From contig JACZVB010000052.1 in the NCBI GenBank assembly GCA_022572865.1, forward strand, positions 1 through 7,901: 7,901 nt of DNA, given 5' to 3'. This DNA is from Chloroflexota bacterium. Lineage in GTDB: Bacteria > Chloroflexota > Dehalococcoidia > Plut-88900. The notes below the pieces were generated by a model. It ran no database searches. It was given only the letters and a program-made list of their open reading frames with translations, and was not told where the DNA came from. Position 1 is the first letter of the stretch, and each line of letters starts with the position of its first letter. The translations under genes and the position numbers were made by a program. Of this stretch, positions 1-6,770 are shown one piece after another.

Positions 1-1716
<1,716 letters not shown>

Positions 1717-1760
1717 ACCCTTCGCCCAATTCATAGCATTATGGCAGCCGAGGAGCGATG

Positions 1761-1937
1761 ATGAAGTGCAGTGTCTGTGATAAAACTCTGGAGTACTGGG
1801 TTCGCCGGGAGCACAAGCTCTACTGCGGCTCCTGCTACAAGTCGGCCCTTGAGTCCCATGAGGGCCTCTCCACCCATCCTACCGAAGAGGCCAACACGCG
1901 ACGGAGCATGGAGGAGCTGGAAGGTCAGAAGAAGTGA
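1761..1937 (+). CDS. Small CxxC-CxxC zinc-ribbon protein
   Basis: A 58-residue protein beginning MKCSVCDKTLEYW. Two cysteine pairs, CSVC at residues 3-6 and CGSC at residues 22-25, form a classic treble-clef/zinc-ribbon knuckle pair; the rest is a charged, Glu-rich tail without recognisable motifs. AGGAG at 1751-1755 lies 5 bases before the ATG at 1761; an ATG immediately before it (1758) would leave only 2 bases, so the second ATG is preferred. The stop overlaps the GTG start of the following hydrolase as GTGA, so the two are probably translationally coupled. Function is unknown: metal binding is inferred from the cysteines, and a role in nucleic-acid or protein binding would be a guess. Normal codon use and coupling argue that it is a real gene despite its size. 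Confidence 0.72.
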   Translation: MKCSVCDKTLEYWVRREHKLYCGSCYKSALESHEGLSTHPTEEANTRRSMEELEGQKK

Positions 1938-2836
1938 AAGGCTTTCTCCGGTCAGCCCTCATCTTTATTTTCATACAGGGCGTCCTGAGCTTTGTGGCCC
2001 TCATGGCCTACATAGCCTACTCCCTGACCCGGGTGATCAGGGTGCCCGTGGTACAGAGCCCCGCAGACGTGGGCCTGGAATACGAGGACGTTACGTTCCA
2101 CAGCAGGGTCGACCGCCTGCGGCTGAAGGGTTGGTGGCTGCCCGGCGGTGAGGAGGACCGATGCATAATCATGATCCACGGTGGTGAAAGGCATCGGGCC
2201 GACCCGCATATCGGGATGCTCAGAGTGGCCAGGGACCTGGTGGACCACGGGTACAGCATCTTCCTCTTCGATATGAGGGGGCGGGGAGAGTCGGATGGAA
2301 AACGTTCGTCGGTGGGATACTACGAGCGTCGCGATCTGCTGGGGGCCATAGACTACGTGCTGGATAGGGGGCTGAACTCTCAACGCATAGGCCTCCTGGG
2401 ATTTTCCATGGGAGGGGCCATCGCCATTCTGGTCGCCGCCGATAACGGCCTGGACCTCCCTGTGGTGTCCGATAGCTCCTTTGCCGACCTGCCCAAGCTG
2501 GTGGAGCGGGAGGCATCTAAACGTATCCACTTGCCACGGGCGTTTAACATCGGGTGGATGTCTATGTCCCGGCTCATCTACGGCACGGACCTGAGGGTCC
2601 TCAGGCCCGTGGAGGCGATCCACAAGCTAAGTCCGGGGAGGGTGCTGCTTATTCATGGAGCGGAGGACGAGATCGTCCCCGTGGCCGATGCCCAGGCCCT
2701 GCAGGCCGCTTCAAACAACGTGGAGGATAGCCTTTGGATCGTTCCCGATGCCAGCCACAGCCGGGGCTACAAGGCCATGCCGGAGGAGTACATATCCCGG
2801 GTGGTCTCCTTTTTCGATAGGGCCCTTGCCGCCTGA
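1934..2836 (+). CDS. Membrane-anchored alpha/beta hydrolase (serine hydrolase)
   Basis: The 300 residues start with a hydrophobic segment (about residues 7-31) preceded by Lys and Arg, predicting an N-terminal signal anchor with the catalytic domain outside the cytoplasm. The domain shows the alpha/beta hydrolase order: oxyanion strand IIMIHGG (about 78-84), FDMRGRGESDG (112-122), nucleophile elbow GFSMGG with Ser158, acid HGAEDEIVP with Asp245, and DASHSRGY with His275. The layout resembles bacterial BEM46/YqkD-like hydrolases, whose substrates are mostly unknown, so esterase, lipase or peptidase cannot be chosen. The GTG start overlaps the previous stop (GTGA); the TM segment begins right after it, supporting the start. 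No lid insertion is evident. Confidence 0.88.
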   Translation: MKGFLRSALIFIFIQGVLSFVALMAYIAYSLTRVIRVPVVQSPADVGLEYEDVTFHSRVDRLRLKGWWLPGGEEDRCIIMIHGGERHRADPHIGMLRVARDLVDHGYSIFLFDMRGRGESDGKRSSVGYYERRDLLGAIDYVLDRGLNSQRIGLLGFSMGGAIAILVAADNGLDLPVVSDSSFADLPKLVEREASKRIHLPRAFNIGWMSMSRLIYGTDLRVLRPVEAIHKLSPGRVLLIHGAEDEIVPVADAQALQAASNNVEDSLWIVPDASHSRGYKAMPEEYISRVVSFFDRALAA

Positions 2837-2850
2837 ACCACTCCTCAGGC
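2831..2850 (+). terminator. Weak hairpin at the hydrolase stop codon
   Basis: GCCTGA (2831-2836, containing the stop) pairs with TCAGGC (2845-2850) around an 8-base loop. There is no U-rich tract after it, so it is at most a weak or factor-assisted terminator before gap. Confidence 0.2.
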
Positions 2851-2916
2851 ATGTGAGTCACGGCGTAGGCGCCTCTGGCCCTTCAAGCTACCCTGATTGG
2901 GAATTCATCGTTCATA

Positions 2917-2923
2917 AAGGGGG
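2917..2923 (+). promoter_or_regulatory. Ribosome binding site of gap
   Basis: AAGGGGG ends 6 bases before the ATG at 2930 and fixes this start, from which the protein begins with the standard GAPDH N-terminus. Confidence 0.6.
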
Positions 2924-2929
2924 TAAGGA

Positions 2930-3943
2930 ATGCCGACCAGGATAGGAATCAACGGATTCGGAAGGATTGGCAGACAGGTTACCCGGTCCATCATGGAACG
3001 CCACAAGGATGAGCTGGAGGTTGTCGCCGTCAACGACCTGACCGATTGCCAGACTAATGCCCATCTCTTTAAATACGACACCAACTACGGCAGGTATCCC
3101 GGGACCGTTGAAGTGGCCGACGACCATATTATTGTGGACGGTCACCCGATCAGAGTACTGGCCGAGAGGGACCCGGCCAAGCTGCCGTGGGGTGACCTGG
3201 GGGTGGACCTTGTGGTGGAGTCCACAGGCCTGTTCACCAGCGCGGATAGGGCAGCGGCCCATCTGGAGGGCGGCGCAAAGAAGGTGGTCATCTCCGCCCC
3301 GGCCAAGGGGGAGGTACTGATGGTGGTCATGGGCGTCAACGAGGATAAATACGATCCAAGCCTGCACGATGTGGTATCCAACGCCTCCTGCACTACCAAC
3401 TGCGTCGCCCCCCTGGTCAAGGTGCTCCACCAGCACTTCGGGATAAGCAACGCCCTGATGTCGACGGTCCACGCCTACACCAGCGACCAGCGGATTCTCG
3501 ACACGTTCCATACCGACCTGCGTCGGGCCCGAACCGCAGCCGCCAACATCATCCCCACCACCACCGGCGCGGCCAAGGCGGTGGGCGTAGTCCTGCCGGA
3601 GCTCCAGGGCAAGATCCACGGAATTGCCCTGCGGGTACCAGTACCCACCGTCTCCCTAGTAGACCTGGTGGCCAATGTGGAGCGGCCCGTGACCCGAGAG
3701 GAGATCAACCAGGTCTTCAAAGAGGAATCCCAGGAGGCCCTGAAGGGCATACTGGAGTACTGCGAGGAGGAGCTGGTTAGCTCCGACTTCAAGGGCAACC
3801 CCGCCAGCTCCATATTCGATGCCTCCTGCACCATGGTCATGGGCGATACCATGGTAAAGGTGCTTAGCTGGTACGACAACGAGTGGGGATACAGCTGCCG
3901 GGTGGGGGATCTCGCGGCCTATATGGTGGCCAGAGGCCTGTAG
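2930..3943 (+). CDS. gap: Glyceraldehyde-3-phosphate dehydrogenase, type I
   Basis: Oxidises and phosphorylates glyceraldehyde-3-phosphate to 1,3-bisphosphoglycerate with NAD(P) in the cytosol; with enolase it supplies two steps of lower glycolysis/gluconeogenesis. The 337 residues are full length. The Rossmann start is [12 protein letters not shown]; the catalytic motif ASCTTNC places Cys154, with His181 in STVHAYT; the C-terminal signature WYDNEWGYS is at 314-322. Asp36 in VNDLTD corresponds to the aspartate that favours NAD in GapA enzymes. The second cofactor-selectivity site, usually Leu-Pro in NAD enzymes and Ala-Ser in plastid NADP enzymes, reads Thr-Phe in [12 protein letters not shown] (192-193). 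AAAGGGGG at 2916-2923 gives a ribosome binding site 6 bases before the ATG. A 93-base gap from the hydrolase suggests a possible separate promoter, though none is clear. Confidence 0.98.
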   Translation: MPTRIGINGFGRIGRQVTRSIMERHKDELEVVAVNDLTDCQTNAHLFKYDTNYGRYPGTVEVADDHIIVDGHPIRVLAERDPAKLPWGDLGVDLVVESTGLFTSADRAAAHLEGGAKKVVISAPAKGEVLMVVMGVNEDKYDPSLHDVVSNASCTTNCVAPLVKVLHQHFGISNALMSTVHAYTSDQRILDTFHTDLRRARTAAANIIPTTTGAAKAVGVVLPELQGKIHGIALRVPVPTVSLVDLVANVERPVTREEINQVFKEESQEALKGILEYCEEELVSSDFKGNPASSIFDASCTMVMGDTMVKVLSWYDNEWGYSCRVGDLAAYMVARGL

Positions 3944-4008
3944 CCGCTAACTGAGAACGACAAGCTATTCCAATGGGCTGTTTGATAAGTCCTATTAAGC
4001 GGGATGTG

Positions 4009-4032
4009 CATCCTTCCTGTGCCGGAAGGATG
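4009..4032. repeat. Perfect 9-bp inverted repeat (hairpin)
   Basis: CATCCTTCC (4009-4017) and GGAAGGATG (4024-4032) pair perfectly around the 6-base loop TGTGCC. It lies in the 203-base gene-free gap between gap and the glycosyltransferase. No T-tract follows on either strand, so it is not a standard intrinsic terminator, though it may slow or end gap transcription. It sits immediately beside a second hairpin and a dispersed-type repeat, which suggests an extragenic repeat unit. Confidence 0.6.
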
Positions 4033-4034
4033 AC

Positions 4035-4070
4035 GGACAGGTGGCCTGTCCTGAGCGAAGTCGAAGGGAT
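4035..4070. repeat. Second hairpin plus dispersed extragenic repeat (GTCCTGAGCGAAGTCGAAGG type)
   Basis: GGACAGG (4035-4041) and CCTGTCC (4045-4051) form a perfect 7-bp stem with a 3-base loop; the right arm runs into GTCCTGAGCGAAGTCGAAGG at 4049-4068. From memory this last sequence is a recurrent intergenic repeat in environmental bacterial genomes; on the minus strand it reads as an FDFAQD-like peptide often mis-annotated as protein. Only one copy is present here, so repeat status rests on recognition. I see nothing else in 3944-4146: no convincing promoter and no clear ribosome binding site before the next gene. Confidence 0.5.
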
Positions 4071-4146
4071 GGTCGAAACTGTTATTGAACACTCTCATTC
4101 CAATATGGTTGAAGTGTATTAAGCTTCCGCCCACGGAACTTACATC

Positions 4147-5259
4147 ATGGATGCCGCCTCCGTAGCTGCCCGTCCTGCCCCTTCCATCACCCACGCCTCC
4201 TTGGTGTTCCTTCGCAAGAGGGCGCTGTTGCTGGCCCTGGCCTCCCTCCTGATCATAGCCCTGGGCCTGAGGCTCTACGGCATCAACTGGGACGATGGCG
4301 CCGATTTCTCCCTCCATCCGGACGAGCGCTCCATCGTCTGGACGGCCCAGCAACTCTCTCCCGGCTCCCTTACAGACCCGTTGGAGCTTTTCGACGTAGA
4401 TAAGAGCAGCCTGGTCCCCAGGTCCCCGAACCAGACCTCGGGACACGGGGTCTACGACTACGGAAGCCTCCCCTTCTACGTCCTGGCGTCCGGCTCCTGG
4501 CTTATAGGGCTGCTGCCGGGCGTGGATAAGACCGATATGTACACCATGACCATCATAGGCCGGGCCATGTCGGCTATCCTGGACACGGGTACCGTTCTGC
4601 TGGTATTTCTGATCGGGCGCAGGCTCTTCGGGACGAGGGTGGGTCTCCTGGCCGCCGTATTCACCACCTTTGCCGTCCTTCACATCCAGCTGAGCCACTT
4701 CTACACCACGGAGGCGATGCTCACCTTCTTCAGCGTCCTCTCCTTCTTCTTCCTGGTACGGGTCGCCGGGGAAGGCCGGCGAAGGGACGCTGTCTTCGCC
4801 GGCATCGCTTTCGGCCTGGCCCTGGCCACCAAGTTCAGCGCCGCCCCCATGCTGGTGGGCGTGGCCGCCGCCCCGGCCCTTTATGCCCTGAGAGGCGACG
4901 AGGACCGAGTCGGGCCCTGGGCCTTCGACCCTCAGCGTCTGAAACCGGCGCTGAAGCTCCTGGGCATCATGGTGGGCCTGATGGCCCTCACCTTCGTAGT
5001 CACCCAGCCCTACGCCATTCTCGATATCAGATACTACGCCGCCGATGCATACAGCCAGAGCGAGATGGTGCGCCGCATCATCGACTTTCCCTTCACCCGG
5101 CAATACGACAACAGCCTTCCCTTCCTCTACCATATCTGGCAGTTCTCCATCTGGGGCGTGGGGCTGCCCCTGTGGGTGCTGATGTGGGGAGGGTTGGCCT
5201 TCAGCGCCTCCGAGGCCATCTCCATGCGCTGCTTCCACCCCTCCTCGCGGCCTTCCTGA
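4147..5259 (+). CDS. GT39 (PMT/ArnT-like) membrane glycosyltransferase, C-terminally truncated
   Basis: A polytopic GT-C family protein expected to move a sugar from a polyprenyl-phosphate donor to an extracytoplasmic acceptor. A first TM at about residues 25-44 is followed by a long loop with LHPDE (56-60), where Asp59-Glu60 sit at the position of the catalytic acid pair in GT-C enzymes. Further TM segments lie near 108-124, 135-158, 164-182, 190-206, 215-245, 272-292 and 334-352; HFYTTEAMLTFF (184-195) and LALATKFSA (224-232) are family-like. Homology-like sequence stops around MWGGLAFS (346-353). The last roughly 17 residues are hydrophilic and are antisense to a minus-strand gene. GT39 proteins usually have several hundred residues and more TM segments, so this copy is broken at about 5190-5205. 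The ATG at 4147 has no evident Shine-Dalgarno; the start is uncertain. Confidence 0.8.
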   Translation: MDAASVAARPAPSITHASLVFLRKRALLLALASLLIIALGLRLYGINWDDGADFSLHPDERSIVWTAQQLSPGSLTDPLELFDVDKSSLVPRSPNQTSGHGVYDYGSLPFYVLASGSWLIGLLPGVDKTDMYTMTIIGRAMSAILDTGTVLLVFLIGRRLFGTRVGLLAAVFTTFAVLHIQLSHFYTTEAMLTFFSVLSFFFLVRVAGEGRRRDAVFAGIAFGLALATKFSAAPMLVGVAAAPALYALRGDEDRVGPWAFDPQRLKPALKLLGIMVGLMALTFVVTQPYAILDIRYYAADAYSQSEMVRRIIDFPFTRQYDNSLPFLYHIWQFSIWGVGLPLWVLMWGGLAFSASEAISMRCFHPSSRPS

Positions 5260-5327
5260 GCGTATGCTCCCAAGGCCAGCAGAAAAAGACAGGAGAGCCC
5301 TGCCAACGGGTTGATGAATTTCTTCAT
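5127..5327 (-). pseudogene. 5' fragment of a secreted-protein gene, joined to antisense GT39 sequence
   Basis: On the minus strand GGGGAGAG (5341-5334) lies 6 bases before an ATG at 5327. The product begins MKKFINPLAGLSCLFLLALG, a textbook signal peptide: two lysines, a hydrophobic core, and a probable signal peptidase I site at AYA|Q. About 20 mature residues follow (QEGREEGWKQRMEMASEALKA). From about 5195 downward the frame is simply the antisense of the glycosyltransferase gene, so the remaining residues to the stop at 5127 are not native. I do not recognise the protein; the mature part is charged and helix-prone. Strong initiation signals and signal peptide argue that it was a real gene before the break. 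It is either a relic or the product of misassembly. Confidence 0.5.
5190..5205. other. Breakpoint between two truncated, convergent genes
   Basis: The plus-strand glycosyltransferase loses its family character here and the minus-strand secreted-protein gene loses its own from the other side, both within about 15 bases. No repeat, target-site duplication or IS end is visible at the join. Sequence to the right is less GC-rich. Confidence 0.5.
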
Positions 5328-5351
5328 AGGATTCTCTCCCCTATTTCTGAG

Positions 5352-5365
5352 AATGCTATAGCATT
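5352..5365. repeat. 14-bp perfect palindrome at the element's left edge
   Basis: AATGCTATAGCATT equals its own reverse complement. It straddles the left boundary of the inverted-repeat element and lies 25-38 bases upstream of the minus-strand signal-peptide start, so it could be an operator for that gene or an insertion remnant. Confidence 0.4.
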
Positions 5366-5518
5366 TCTCTTCTTGGTGTATATCTGGCAGTGGTAGCCAC
5401 GACGAGCGCTTTCCTCGTCGTGGGTCGTTGCGGGCAATGAAAAGCCCACGGCGAAAAAACAATTCGCCGTGGCTACCAAAGATTAGTCAGACTACACCAA
5501 TAGGTGAAATGCTCTAAC
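5355..5518. mobile_element. MITE/REP-like non-autonomous element of nested inverted repeats
   Basis: Core: TGGTAGCCAC (5391-5400) and its perfect inverse GTGGCTACCA (5469-5478). Inside are two perfect 10-bp hairpins with 7-base loops: CCACGACGAG/CTCGTCGTGG (5397-5406/5414-5423) and CCACGGCGAA/TTCGCCGTGG (5446-5455/5463-5472). Outside the core the symmetry continues: AGCATTTC (5360-5367) mirrors GAAATGCT (5506-5513), and TTGGTGTA (5373-5380) mirrors TACACCAA (5493-5500), with equal 5-base spacers, giving imperfect arms from about 5355 and 5518. No coding potential of its own and no target-site duplication seen. The structure fits a miniature inverted-repeat element mobilised in trans, for instance by a REP-type or IS transposase. 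The outer pairing competes with the hairpins, so single-stranded DNA or RNA could adopt two folds. Confidence 0.62.
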
Positions 5519-6306
5519 TCCCACCAGAGCGACACGGTTAGCTTGCCGTAGCCAGCTACACCATACCTCCCGTTGGTGCAAAAGAAACGACTGGCCGCTG
5601 CCCGTCAACTTGTCTGGATCAATATAGCTCATAGCGGGAGGGAAGAATTCGTTGCGACGGGACCGCAGATCGTACAGGTCTTTCAGTTCGAGAAGTGGTC
5701 CGTCTAGGGAAGGTATGAGGCCAGCAATTTCACCTGAACCGCTCAACACAAGGCCGTTGCCGGTCACGACTGCCCGCGCCGTCGGCGCGAGATACGAAGC
5801 ACCATGAGGCAGACAGAGCGCCAGAGGCTCCGCTAGATTGGGTTTTCTACTGTAGCACAGTTCGATTTGGCGATGCCGTGCGGCCAACTGGAGCAACCTG
5901 TCGTAGTTGAGCGTCGCTACCCGGAGCGATAGGAGGGCAGACGCTGAGAATTTGTCGAAGAACCGATCGTACAAGTTCCCTGGAGCCCGCTCGAACGCGA
6001 AGAAGAACTCTGCCAAGTCCCATTGCAAACTGCGCCAGAGCCTGACCTCCTCTGGCTCTTTCGTGAAGTTAATCTTGACGCTGACTCGACCGTCATTTTG
6101 AAGACGCATGCCGAATGCATCTTTAATGAGCTGCGTGGTTCCAGCCTCAAAGTCTGTTGTGAATAGATTTGCAAGCTCGGCAGACAGCTTGCCCCAGGAA
6201 TTAGGAAACTGCTTTTTCAGTTCGTGATAAAGGCTCGCAGTAAGAGGCGGCTGCCTTCGCTCGCCTGCCCGAAACTGGCCCCGGCACCGAAGAGAACAAC
6301 ATTCAT
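5492..6306 (-). pseudogene. SIR2-like (NAD-binding) defence-type protein, frameshifted and 3'-altered
   Basis: Reading from ATG at 6306 gives MNVVLFGAGASFG, carrying the GAGAS nucleotide-binding motif of SIR2-like domains. The frame then breaks: one missing base at the GGG run (6268-6270) would restore AGERRQPPLTASLYHELKKQ, after which the frame is open to 5492. It shows LQWDLAEFFF, PGNLYDRF, ATLNYDRLL and LCLPHGASYL, corresponding to the conserved Asn (T-NYD) and His (LHG-like) of SIR2 domains, then FFPPAMSYIDPDK and ANRVALVG. Repaired length is about 271 residues. The last eight codons (VRAFHLLV) and stop lie in the arm of the adjacent inverted-repeat element, so the native C-terminus has been replaced. 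Stand-alone SIR2-like proteins often act as NADases in phage defence; here function is inferred and the gene may be dead, unless the shift is a sequencing error. Confidence 0.72.
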
Positions 6307-6326
6307 TCGATCACTCGAAAATATAC

Positions 6327-6479
6327 CTATGAGTTGCTGTCTAACACGAATGGAACGTTTGCCACACGCCCAGAGTCTACCACTGGCCCATTACTGCCAA
6401 TCAGAAAAATCAGTCCAGGCCGAAAAAGAGCTTGACAGGCCGATTCATATATGGGACTATCTGGTCCTGTAAATAACAT
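6327..6479 (-). CDS. Possible 50-residue ORF upstream of the SIR2-like gene
   Basis: Starts MLFTGPDSPIYESACQALF and ends 20 bases before the SIR2-like ATG, so it could be the first gene of the same transcript. I recognise no family; it has one moderately hydrophobic stretch (about residues 20-34). GGGAG precedes the ATG by only 2 bases, a poor spacing, and the 5' end overlaps the opposing HTH gene start. It may be a relic of a longer gene or chance. Confidence 0.2.
   Translation of the reverse strand: MLFTGPDSPIYESACQALFRPGLIFLIGSNGPVVDSGRVANVPFVLDSNS
6432..6460 (+). promoter_or_regulatory. Candidate sigma-70 promoter for the HTH gene
   Basis: TTGACA (6432-6437) matches the -35 consensus exactly. 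After a 17-base spacer comes GACTAT (6455-6460), a weak -10 (3 of 6) helped by an extended TGN at 6452-6454. A start near 6467 would leave a very short leader before the ATG at 6478, and would place the ATG at 6451 inside the promoter, favouring the later start. Confidence 0.45.
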
Positions 6480-6699
6480 GGCTCCCGTTTCAACAATCGA
6501 AGTGGCAAAGACGGTCGGCGTGAGCAAGTCAACGCTGGAGCGGTGGCTGGCTGAGGGAAGCGTCAAGCGCCCAAGGCCGATTCGATTAGGTCAAAGAGCC
6601 TTTCGTCTCTGGACTAATCAAGATATTCAACGTGTAAAAAAATACAAGAAGGAGTCGTACAGGAAGGGCCGAGGTCGAAAGCCGAAGGCTAAACAATAA
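6478..6699 (+). CDS. Small HTH (MerR/excisionase-like) DNA-binding protein
   Basis: A 73-residue basic protein. Residues 5-26 (STIEVAKTVGVSKSTLERWLAE) form a helix-turn-helix of the MerR/excisionase type, followed by a short wing (RPIRLGQRAFRLWTNQDI) typical of the beta-hairpin and of the W-T-x-x-D-I/V-x-R motif seen in HTH_17 proteins. A Lys/Arg-rich tail (KKYKKESYRKGRGRKPKAK) should bind DNA non-specifically. An ATG at 6451 would add nine residues but lies in the probable promoter, so 6478 is chosen; no Shine-Dalgarno is visible for either. It precedes a serine recombinase by 71 bases on the same strand, so roles as recombination directionality factor or repressor of the recombinase are plausible but inferred. 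Its start is divergent from the SIR2-like region. Confidence 0.75.
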   Translation: MAPVSTIEVAKTVGVSKSTLERWLAEGSVKRPRPIRLGQRAFRLWTNQDIQRVKKYKKESYRKGRGRKPKAKQ

Positions 6700-6704
6700 C
6701 AGGC

Positions 6705-6740
6705 GCTCCGAGCCGGTGTTACAAGCACCAGACCCGGAGC
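6705..6740 (+). promoter_or_regulatory. Structured leader hairpin upstream of the recombinase
   Basis: GCTCCG (6705-6710) pairs with CGGAGC (6735-6740), and inside it GGTG (6715-6718) pairs with CACC (6726-6729) around a 7-base loop, leaving a small internal loop. It ends 19 bases before the recombinase Shine-Dalgarno and starts 5 bases after the HTH stop. It could be an attenuator, an mRNA stabiliser, or half of a recombination site. Confidence 0.4.
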
Positions 6741-6759
6741 TAACCACAGCAACCTAACT

Positions 6760-6765
6760 AGGAGG
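6760..6765 (+). promoter_or_regulatory. Strong ribosome binding site of the recombinase
   Basis: AGGAGG sits 5 bases before the ATG at 6771. This decides the start: the in-frame Met at 6837, right before the catalytic domain, has no such signal. Confidence 0.7.
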
Positions 6766-6770
6766 TCGCA

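Noticed and set aside
1771..2151. A plus-strand 126-codon frame overlapping the zinc-ribbon and hydrolase genes
   Set aside because: It is out of frame with two genes that have clear motifs, and its product is a Pro/Arg-rich shadow with no ribosome binding site.
1952..2623. A 223-codon minus-strand frame inside the hydrolase
   Set aside because: Antisense to conserved hydrolase motifs and compositionally typical of a GC-rich shadow frame.
3944..4146. A promoter for the glycosyltransferase
   Set aside because: TTG-starting hexamers such as TTGAAC and TTGAAG occur, but none has a -10 at suitable spacing.
3919..5238. A 439-codon open frame on the minus strand
   Set aside because: It is antisense to the 3' end of gap and most of the glycosyltransferase gene, runs through hairpins and the extragenic repeat, and its product is low-complexity (Gly/Gln/His/Glu) without domain motifs; it reflects high GC and third-position bias of the plus-strand gene.
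5397..5472. The two 10-bp hairpins as a pair of intrinsic terminators
   Set aside because: Neither is followed by a proper U-tract in the needed orientation, and they are embedded in a larger symmetric element, which explains them better.
6265..6275. Programmed ribosomal frameshift in the SIR2-like gene
   Set aside because: The site TTCGGGCAG lacks a recognised slippery heptamer and no downstream stimulatory structure stands out; mutation or sequencing error is simpler.
6224..6472. An 82-codon plus-strand frame before the HTH gene
   Set aside because: It overlaps the repaired N-terminus of the SIR2-like gene on the other strand and has no ribosome binding site or recognisable domain.
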